In this document: in pieces, positions 7,505-13,532 of the stretch | Layout: every line of letters begins with the position of its first letter | Position numbering within the stretch: the first letter of the stretch is position 1 | From: Planctomycetota bacterium | GTDB lineage: Bacteria > Planctomycetota > Phycisphaerae > Phycisphaerales > UBA1924 | NCBI GenBank assembly: GCA_023432465.1 | Contig: JAEYUO010000009.1 | Location: 1-17,952 of the forward strand | Direction of reading: 5' to 3' | Length of the DNA stretch: 17,952 nucleotides | The notes under the pieces: model-generated | Told to the model about the DNA's origin: nothing | Databases searched by the model: none | Seen by the model: only the letters and a program-made list of their open reading frames with translations | Translations under genes and position numbers: made by a program

Positions 7505-8830
7505 ATGACCCGTCCGGTCCTGCGAACCCTGAGCATTGCGGCGATTGCCGGCTGGTGCTGCGCAGTTGCGCAGGCACAGCTCGTCTTCGATGGATCGCTC
7601 ATGGATGCCGCGGGACGGCTCGAACGCGTCGGTGTTTCGATGATCCGCAGCGCGCCCGCCGACGGGCCGCAAACCGCGGGGGAGATCACCATCATCGACT
7701 CCCGCGGCGCATCGCGCACGCGACCACTCGGCGACACCATCGCGCTCGTGCCCGCGGCGTGGGCGGATGGCCAGCCCTCCACGGGCCTGTCGCAGATCGA
7801 CGCCTGGCTCCTGGCCGGATCCCCGTTCATCGAGCTCGTCGATGGCCAGCGCTTCGTCGGCCGTCCCGGCCGCATCGGCGCAGAGGGCGAGACCATCGCC
7901 TGGCTCCACGAGCGATTCGGAACCCTGACCCTGCCGATCGACGAAGTCTCGCGCCTCGTGATGCGCCCCGCGATGCCCGGTGAATCGGCGCAGGCCGATG
8001 ATGCGCCGAGGTCCGACACCATCTTGCTGGCCAACGGCGATCGCCTGGAGGGGTTCCTCGAACACATCGGCCCCCGCGCCGGCGGCGAGGGGTTCGCCCT
8101 GACGATCGACACCGGCGGCGGCGGCAACCGCATCACCGTCCCCGTCGATCAGGTCATCAGGGCACAGTTCGCCAACCCCAGGCGCGCCCCGCGAGGGCCG
8201 GTCGCATGGCTTGCCGACGGCTCCGTCGTCGGTGTGTCCTCGATCAAGACCGAACCCGAGAAGTCCATGCTCTTGCTCACGGCGAGCGCGGCGATCCTTC
8301 CCAAGCAGGGAGACAACTCGCCCGAGTCGCCCGGCGCCTCGGCGACCGCTCCGTTCGGCTCGCGCGATGTCACCGCGATCGTCTTCGATTCCGCCCGCAC
8401 TGCTCCCCTCGCGCAGATGCAGATCCTCTCGCACCGCCCCATCGGACTGCCGCGACGGCCCGGGCCAAGTCTTGATGCCGCCGACACGGTGCCCGTGCCG
8501 CTGGGCGCGGCGGATGTGCTTCTCCCCGGGCCGATGGAGGTCGAGTGGGCGATGCCCGCCGGATCCGCCCGATTGATCGGCACTGCTCGCCTCGATGAGG
8601 CGGACTGGACATGGGGCGAGTGTGTGGTGGTTGTCGAGGTGGTGTCCGGCTCTTCCGCGCCCCGGCAGGTCGCGCGGATCAACCTCGGCGGCTCCGTTGT
8701 TGCCGCGCCCCTCGCGACGGAACTCGGCGCAACCAAGGCCGGCGACCGCCTGCGCATCCGCATCGAACCCGGGGAGCTCGGGCCCATCCGCGACCGCGTG
8801 CGTCTGGAGCGGGTGCTGCTGATCCGTTAG
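7505..8830 (+). CDS. Secreted beta-repeat protein with NPCBM-like C-terminus
   Basis: This encodes 441 residues. The signal peptide (LRTLSIAAIAGWCCAVAQA) is probably cut after residue 24. The middle contains at least three related beta segments: VDGQRFVGRPGRI...LTLPIDEVSRLVM, LANGDRLEGFLEHI...ITVPVDQVIRAQF and LADGSVVGVSSI. These resemble small Sm/SH3-like barrels in tandem. The last 95 residues (RLIGTARLDEADWTWGECVVVVEV ... GDRLRIRIEPGELGPIRDRVRLERVLLI) look like an NPCBM (GH98-type) carbohydrate-binding beta sandwich, a weaker assignment. It lies 72 bases after the repeat-protein gene with no strong ribosome-binding site, so it may be the last operon member or separate. Its TAG stop overlaps the converging mraY stop by four bases. 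A periplasmic or surface glycan-binding role is inference. Confidence 0.7.
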   Translation: MTRPVLRTLSIAAIAGWCCAVAQAQLVFDGSLMDAAGRLERVGVSMIRSAPADGPQTAGEITIIDSRGASRTRPLGDTIALVPAAWADGQPSTGLSQIDAWLLAGSPFIELVDGQRFVGRPGRIGAEGETIAWLHERFGTLTLPIDEVSRLVMRPAMPGESAQADDAPRSDTILLANGDRLEGFLEHIGPRAGGEGFALTIDTGGGGNRITVPVDQVIRAQFANPRRAPRGPVAWLADGSVVGVSSIKTEPEKSMLLLTASAAILPKQGDNSPESPGASATAPFGSRDVTAIVFDSARTAPLAQMQILSHRPIGLPRRPGPSLDAADTVPVPLGAADVLLPGPMEVEWAMPAGSARLIGTARLDEADWTWGECVVVVEVVSGSSAPRQVARINLGGSVVAAPLATELGATKAGDRLRIRIEPGELGPIRDRVRLERVLLIR

Positions 8831-10020
8831 CGCAGCTTGATCAGCGCCAGTGCGGCGATCACCAGCGTCGCGCTGATGATCCAGAACCGCGAGACCACCT
8901 GTTGCTCCGGCCAGCCCACAAGATGGAAGTGGTGGTGGATCGGCGCGACCTTGAACAGCCGTCGTCCCTGACCAAACCGGATCCGGGTGTACTTGAACCA
9001 CCCGACCTGCAGCACCACCGAGCCGATCTCGATCAGGAACACGCCGCACATGATCAGCACCAGGATCTCCTGGCGCACGACCACGGCGAGGTAGGCGATG
9101 ATCCCGCCGAGTGCGAGCGACCCCGTATCGCCCATGAACACCGATGCCGGCGAACAGTTCCACCACAGGAACCCAAGGCACGCGCCCGCCATCGCCGCCG
9201 CGAGAATGACCAGCTCCGCCGATTCGGTGATCTGCGGAACCAGCAGCGTCTGGGCGAGTGTCCCGCCGGCGATGCTCGTCAGCACGACCAGCCCGAGGGC
9301 GACGATCGAGGTGATGCCCGTTGCAAGGCCGTCCATCCCGTCGGTGATGTTCACCGCGTTGGACATCCCCGCGATCATCAGCATCCCGATGATCACAAAC
9401 AGCACTCGCGGCAGGTAAATCAGCGAGCCCGAGACATCGAACACGCCCGCGGCATCGCGCAGATAGGTCTTCTGGAAGGGCAGGTTCAGGACGTGGCCAA
9501 GGTCCTTGGGCGCGGCGGAATCGCCGTGGTTATAGACAAACCAGGCCACCATCAGCCCCAGCCCGAGCTGAAAGACCAGCTTCTCCCACGCATACAACCC
9601 CTGACGCGAACCACCGGGGCGCGATGCCGCCGTCAGCTTCAGCCAGTCGTCCATCCCCCCCAGCACCGCCAGCCACAGCATCGTCGCCAGGCCGAGGATG
9701 ATGTAGAAGTTCGAGACATCCGCCAGCAGCCCGACACTGGCGAGGATCCCCCCCACGATGAGGATGCCACCCATCGTCGGCACATTGGCCTTGGACTGCG
9801 ACATCGTCCGAAGCGCATCCGCATCGGTCAGGCCCGTGTCGCCGATCTTCTTGAGCCGGAGCCAGTTGATGACCCGCCGGCCGAAGATCAGCACGATCGC
9901 GAAGCTGAGCCCCGCCGCGGCCAGCGCGCGGAACGCAAGCTGGTCCAGAACCATGAACAGCCAGTCGATCCGCATGTCGATCAACCAGCCCTGCAGCGCT
10001 TTGTAGAGGAGATAGAGCAC
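8827..10020 (-). CDS. mraY: phospho-N-acetylmuramoyl-pentapeptide-transferase (MraY)
   Basis: This integral membrane enzyme transfers phospho-MurNAc-pentapeptide from UDP to undecaprenyl phosphate, making lipid I. Several hydrophobic helices are visible along its 397 residues. The diagnostic motifs are present: NVPTMGG near the N-terminus, LGGMDDW, NAVNITDGMDGLA (about 220-232), FMGDTGSLALGG (about 294-305) and the cytoplasmic APIHHHFHLVGWPE (about 359-372). I chose the GTG at 10020 because VLYLLYKALQGW matches where MraY proteins normally begin. The frame is open to a TTG at 10098, but that would run through a perfect hairpin and add a non-hydrophobic leader. No good ribosome-binding site is seen for either start. 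The gene is third of murE-murF-mraY on the minus strand, with no downstream partner: murD, ftsW and murG do not follow, since the next gene converges on it and shares the stop region. Confidence 0.95.
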   Translation of the reverse strand: MLYLLYKALQGWLIDMRIDWLFMVLDQLAFRALAAAGLSFAIVLIFGRRVINWLRLKKIGDTGLTDADALRTMSQSKANVPTMGGILIVGGILASVGLLADVSNFYIILGLATMLWLAVLGGMDDWLKLTAASRPGGSRQGLYAWEKLVFQLGLGLMVAWFVYNHGDSAAPKDLGHVLNLPFQKTYLRDAAGVFDVSGSLIYLPRVLFVIIGMLMIAGMSNAVNITDGMDGLATGITSIVALGLVVLTSIAGGTLAQTLLVPQITESAELVILAAAMAGACLGFLWWNCSPASVFMGDTGSLALGGIIAYLAVVVRQEILVLIMCGVFLIEIGSVVLQVGWFKYTRIRFGQGRRLFKVAPIHHHFHLVGWPEQQVVSRFWIISATLVIAALALIKLR

Positions 10021-10063
10021 GGGGGCTGGGTCGAGAGGGCCGGGTGGATACCGATGCGCAACC

Positions 10064-10091
10064 CTCCGTCCACCGACGCGGATGGACGGAG
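10064..10091 (-). promoter_or_regulatory. Perfect 9-bp hairpin in the murF-mraY gap
   Basis: CTCCGTCCA (10064-10072) and TGGACGGAG (10083-10091) are exact reverse complements around a 10-base loop. The hairpin lies 22 bases after the murF stop and 43 bases before the proposed mraY GTG. No run of T follows on the minus strand, so it is not a classical Rho-independent terminator. It could attenuate transcription, protect a processed RNA end, or influence mraY translation. That it forms in RNA is likely; any function is inference. Confidence 0.5.
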
Positions 10092-10113
10092 CCGCCAAAG
10101 CACCATTGATCGG

Positions 10114-11673
10114 TCAAGTGGTCGCCGCGGCGACAGGCGCGGCCGCGCCGGACGTTTGAGCCGTCAGGGCGGACAGAACGCGCTCCAAACGCATTCGGCG
10201 TGACGCCTTGAGCAGCACAACATCCTGTGGGCCGATCATCGCGGCGGCCTCGCGGATCGACTTCTCATCCCCCGTCGGAAGCAGGATCAGCCGGTCCTCC
10301 CCCCACCCCGCCGCCCGCAGCGGTTCCGCCGCGCGGCACATCTGTTCGCCGATCAGCACGGTGAGCCCGATCGATTCGCCCAGCTCCGCCAGCCGGGCGA
10401 CGACCAGCCCGTGAAGCTCCGCCGCCGCCGCCCCAAGCTCGAACATGTCCCCCAGGATGGCCACCCGCCTGCCGCCGCCGTTGTCCACGCCCGGCCGAAG
10501 CCCGGTGAGCGTCGCGATCGCCGCGAGCATCGAATCCGGGTTGGCGTTGTACGCATCGTTCAGGACCCGCGCCTCCCCCCCGCCCGGCAGGGCAACCCGC
10601 GAGAGCTGCAGCCGCATCTCCGCGCCGCCCGCGCCCGACAGCGCCTCGATGATCCGGCCTTCCTCGATCGCCATGCGCCGGCCCACGGCGTACGCGGCCA
10701 GGGCGTTCATGGCGTTGTGTTCGCCGAGCATCGGCAGCCGGACCTTGAACCGGTCGTTGATCGCAAAGCCGATGCCCGTGAACCCTGTTCCACCCCCGGC
10801 ATCCGGTTCATCGATGCACTCGACACCCGAGCTGCCGATTCGGATATCCGCGGGCACATCCTTGCTTCCGCGGCCAAACCGCACCAACGTCGCGGGCTTA
10901 TATTTGCGGATCGCCGCTTCAAGCTCCGGCGAATCGGTGTTGATGATCGCGCACCCCTTGGGCCGCAGGAACTTCAGCACGCTTGCCTCTTCTGCCGCGA
11001 CCCCCCCCAGATCGCCCAGGCCCTCAAGGTGCTCGCGCCCGATGGAGGTGATGACGGCAATATCAGGCTGAACGACCGCGGCGAGGGTCGCAATCTCGCC
11101 CGGAGCGTTGGTGCCGACCTCGCACAGCAGGTATTGATCGGCGGGCTGGGCACGGAGGATCGTCAGCGGGACACCGACGGCGTTATTGAACGACTTCTTC
11201 GACGCCGTGCCGCGGAACGTCGTGTGCAGCACCTGCTCGATCAGCCGGGTCGTCGTCGTCTTGCCGTTGGACCCGCACACCGCAATGACACGCGTGCCCT
11301 TGAGCGATTCGCGATACGCCGCGGCGATCTTCAGCAAGGCCTTGCCGGTGTCGGCAACTTTCAGCACCCCGGCGGCAGGGGTGAACCCGCCTGTGGGGAT
11401 CGCAGTCTCATCGTCGATGATCAGGATCGTCGCTCCCGCGGCGACAGCCTGCGCGAGAAACCGGTGCGCATCGTGGTTCTCGCCTCGGAGCGCGAGGAAG
11501 GCCTGCCCCGGCCTGATCTCGCGCGTGTCGGTCGAAAGACCCGCGATCAGCGCGTGCGCGGGCGGGGGCGGAAGGTCCGCCGGCCGATCCGGCGGGACCT
11601 CCAGCCGCGGCGGGCGGATGAGCCACGTGCCGGAGGTCACGGAACGAAGATTCTCGGGTGTCCAGAAACTCAT
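10114..11673 (-). CDS. murF: UDP-N-acetylmuramoyl-tripeptide--D-alanyl-D-alanine ligase (MurF)
   Basis: This cytoplasmic ligase uses ATP to add D-Ala-D-Ala to UDP-MurNAc-tripeptide, the last soluble step of peptidoglycan precursor synthesis. It has 519 residues from the ATG at 11673 (MSFWTPENL), somewhat longer than the usual 450-480. Mur ligase domains appear in order. The N-terminal substrate domain includes LSTDTREIRPGQAFLALRGENHDAHRF. The ATPase domain has the P-loop GSNGKTTTT (about 134-142), CEVGTNAPGEIATL and VITSIGREHLEGLG. The C-terminal domain contains DAYNANPDSM and ILGDMFELG. An upstream GTG at 11724 would overlap the end of murE and add a leader with no family counterpart, so I rejected it. 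The chosen start lies 25 bases after the murE stop, indicating one transcript. The C-terminal tail is Ala/Thr-rich. Confidence 0.95.
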   Translation of the reverse strand: MSFWTPENLRSVTSGTWLIRPPRLEVPPDRPADLPPPPAHALIAGLSTDTREIRPGQAFLALRGENHDAHRFLAQAVAAGATILIIDDETAIPTGGFTPAAGVLKVADTGKALLKIAAAYRESLKGTRVIAVCGSNGKTTTTRLIEQVLHTTFRGTASKKSFNNAVGVPLTILRAQPADQYLLCEVGTNAPGEIATLAAVVQPDIAVITSIGREHLEGLGDLGGVAAEEASVLKFLRPKGCAIINTDSPELEAAIRKYKPATLVRFGRGSKDVPADIRIGSSGVECIDEPDAGGGTGFTGIGFAINDRFKVRLPMLGEHNAMNALAAYAVGRRMAIEEGRIIEALSGAGGAEMRLQLSRVALPGGGEARVLNDAYNANPDSMLAAIATLTGLRPGVDNGGGRRVAILGDMFELGAAAAELHGLVVARLAELGESIGLTVLIGEQMCRAAEPLRAAGWGEDRLILLPTGDEKSIREAAAMIGPQDVVLLKASRRMRLERVLSALTAQTSGAAAPVAAATT

Positions 11674-11698
11674 GGGTGGTCGCGCATCATTGGCAAGC

Positions 11699-13357
11699 TC
11701 AGGCGTTGACGGCCTTGCGGCCACGAACTTTCACGCCGCGCTTCGACAGCGCCTCCCGCGCCACCTCGCGGTCGTCGAAATGCCGGGTGATGGTCTGGCC
11801 CGGCTTGCCCGGGTCGGGCAGGATCTGATAGTCCTCGTGCCCCTTCCCGGCGATCACGATGATGCTCCCGGGGGGAGCCGTACGGATCGCCATCTGGATC
11901 GCCGCCTCGCGGTCCGGCTCGATGCGCACCCTTGGCTGCGACTCCGCCGGAATCCCGTCGATGATCTCCCCGATGATCGTGCGCGGCTCCTCTGTCCGCG
12001 GATTGTCGGAAGTTACTACCACATAGTCGGCAAGCCTCGCAGCCACCTCGCCCATGCGCGGCCGCTTGGTCCTGTCCCGGTCGCCCCCGCAGCCAAACAC
12101 GCACCACAACTCGCCGGAGTGAGTCCCCGCGCTCACCCCTTTGCCACCCGCCTTGCCCCCAGAGCCCGCCGCCCCCGCCATCGCCTCCCGCATCGTGCCC
12201 AGCACCGTCTTCAGCGCATCATCGGAATGCGCGTAATCGACAAACACCGAGATCTCCGTGCCTATCGCGGTCACCGGTTCAAGCCTCCCCGGGGGGGCCT
12301 TGACCCTCGCAAGAGCACCGACGATGTCAGCAAACGACAGCCACCCCTCGCCCTTGCCGCCGAAGCACGCAAACACGAGCGCTACCGCCTCAAGGGCATT
12401 CACGATGTTGAACATCCCCACAAGCGGCAGGCGGACATCCGCGCTCCCCCACGGCCCTTCGAACAAGACATCCGAGTGCGAGTGGCCCATTGCCCGGACA
12501 ATCGCGCGGCATTGTCCCTCGCCCAGCGTGCCCGCGGAGCCGGAGTCCGCACCGACGACCGTCGGCAGACACTTCATCACTCGTGCCTTGCAGCCGCGCA
12601 GCATCCGCTCGTGTGCAGGGTCGGCGGCGTTCACCACCGCCGCGGCGGTCGGGGCGAGCGATTCGAACAGCATCGCCTTCGCCGCGCCGTACTCCTCCAT
12701 CGTCTTGTGATAGTCGAGGTGATCGCCCGATAGATTCGTGAACGCCGCGCCGGCGAAGGTGATCGCGCCCACGCGGCGCTGATGAAGCGCATGGCTGGAA
12801 ACCTCCAGCACCGCAGCGGTGCACCCCGCCTCGTGCATGCGCGCCAGCGTGCGCGAGATCTCCAGCGCGGGGGCGGTCGTCAGCGCGGCGGGCGCAACCT
12901 CGGTCCCGTCGTCGATCACCACCGTCCCCATCAGCCCGCTCCGCACGCCCAGCTCGTTGAGAATCTGGTGGATCAGGAACGTGATCGTGGTCTTGCCATT
13001 GGTCCCCGTAACGCCCAGCACCGCGAGTTTGCTCGACGGGTTGCCATAGAAGCGCTCGGCAATCTGCGCTGTCGCCAGCGGAAGATCCGCCGCGACCAGC
13101 ATCGCCATCGGCGCATGCCCCTTGATCGTCCTGGGCGCGGCGAGTGTCGGGTCATCGGTCAGGATCGCCACCGCGCCCGCCTTGGCGGCCGCCGGAACAA
13201 ACTGCCGCCCGTCGCTTTTCTCGCCGCGGCGGGCAACAAAGAGCGAACCCGGCTGGACTGTCCGCGAGTCCTCGGTGATGTCGCAGATGCGTACCGACTT
13301 CGCCGCGGGGTCCGCGGCGGCAATCGCAAATCCGGAGATGAGGTCGCCGACGTTCAT
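11699..13357 (-). CDS. murE: UDP-N-acetylmuramoyl-tripeptide synthetase (MurE), probably meso-DAP-adding
   Basis: This cytoplasmic ATP-dependent ligase adds the third amino acid to UDP-MurNAc-L-Ala-D-Glu. It has 552 residues, against about 490-500 for typical MurE. Visible motifs are DSRTVQPGSLFVARRG in the UMP-binding domain, the P-loop VTGTNGKTTITFLIHQIL (about 114-131), VLEVSSHALHQRRVG, FTNLSGDHLDYHKTMEEY, and in the C-terminal domain CVFGCGGDRDRTKRPRMG and VVTSDNPRTEEP. The tetrad DNPR (about 451-454) is the established signature of enzymes that take meso-diaminopimelate; lysine-adding enzymes differ there. Part of the extra length is a Gly/Ala/Lys-rich loop, MAGAAGSGGKAGGKGVSAG, before the CVFG motif. 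The start is the ATG at 13357, which overlaps as ATGA with a possible short frame upstream. murE-murF-mraY keeps the classic dcw gene order. Confidence 0.95.
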   Translation of the reverse strand: MNVGDLISGFAIAAADPAAKSVRICDITEDSRTVQPGSLFVARRGEKSDGRQFVPAAAKAGAVAILTDDPTLAAPRTIKGHAPMAMLVAADLPLATAQIAERFYGNPSSKLAVLGVTGTNGKTTITFLIHQILNELGVRSGLMGTVVIDDGTEVAPAALTTAPALEISRTLARMHEAGCTAAVLEVSSHALHQRRVGAITFAGAAFTNLSGDHLDYHKTMEEYGAAKAMLFESLAPTAAAVVNAADPAHERMLRGCKARVMKCLPTVVGADSGSAGTLGEGQCRAIVRAMGHSHSDVLFEGPWGSADVRLPLVGMFNIVNALEAVALVFACFGGKGEGWLSFADIVGALARVKAPPGRLEPVTAIGTEISVFVDYAHSDDALKTVLGTMREAMAGAAGSGGKAGGKGVSAGTHSGELWCVFGCGGDRDRTKRPRMGEVAARLADYVVVTSDNPRTEEPRTIIGEIIDGIPAESQPRVRIEPDREAAIQMAIRTAPPGSIIVIAGKGHEDYQILPDPGKPGQTITRHFDDREVAREALSKRGVKVRGRKAVNA

Positions 13358-13440
13358 GCGGGCGGCACATCCTTGCCTGCGAGCCGGCGGGACTCACGCG
13401 CCCCCTCGACCCGGTGCTCCAGAATATCGGCCAAGACCAT
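13354..13440 (-). CDS. Possible 28-residue coupled reading frame upstream of murE
   Basis: An ATG at 13440 opens a 28-codon frame (MVLADILEHRVEGARESRRL and eight more residues) whose TGA overlaps the murE ATG in an ATGA arrangement. The peptide is charged and matches nothing I know. The ribosome-binding site is weak. It could be a real translationally coupled leader, the remnant tail of a former upstream dcw gene (often the pbpB/ftsI type), or chance, since GC-rich intergenic DNA readily gives open frames. The stop-start overlap is the only positive evidence. Confidence 0.25.
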   Translation of the reverse strand: MVLADILEHRVEGARESRRLAGKDVPPA

Positions 13441-13503
13441 CCGCGGAGAACACCTGGCGGAGGTCCAACACAAACAGAACGGAAGACAACACCAGCCTGT
13501 CTC

Positions 13504-13525
13504 GGCGGCGGCCCTGCCGACCGCC
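13504..13525 (-). terminator. Terminator-like hairpin just after gyrB
   Basis: Eight bases (minus strand) after the gyrB stop, GGCGG-T-CGGC pairs with GCCG-CCGCC around a 3-base loop, giving nine G-C base pairs with one bulged T. No clean T run follows immediately, but a T-rich stretch (TTGTCTTCC then GTTCTGTTTGTGTT) begins about 12 bases on. It probably ends or stabilises the gyrB transcript and separates it from murE. Confidence 0.4.
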
Positions 13526-13532
13526 CCCGGGA

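Noticed and set aside
7409..9181. 590-codon minus-strand frame spanning the NPCBM-like gene and the 3' part of mraY
   Set aside because: It crosses the convergent junction and overlaps two well-supported genes in other frames. Its composition is that of a GC-rich shadow.
10021..10098. TTG start of MraY at 10098
   Set aside because: It would encode a polar leader across a perfect hairpin. MraY proteins begin close to VLYLLYKAL.
8611..10203. 530-codon plus-strand frame opposite mraY
   Set aside because: It is very rich in His, Arg, Gln and Asp, a mirror of MraY hydrophobic codons. It also runs through three real genes and the intergenic hairpin.
11674..11724. Upstream GTG start of MurF overlapping the end of murE
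   Set aside because: The added 17 residues have no family counterpart, and the ATG at 11673 fits both homologue length and gene spacing.
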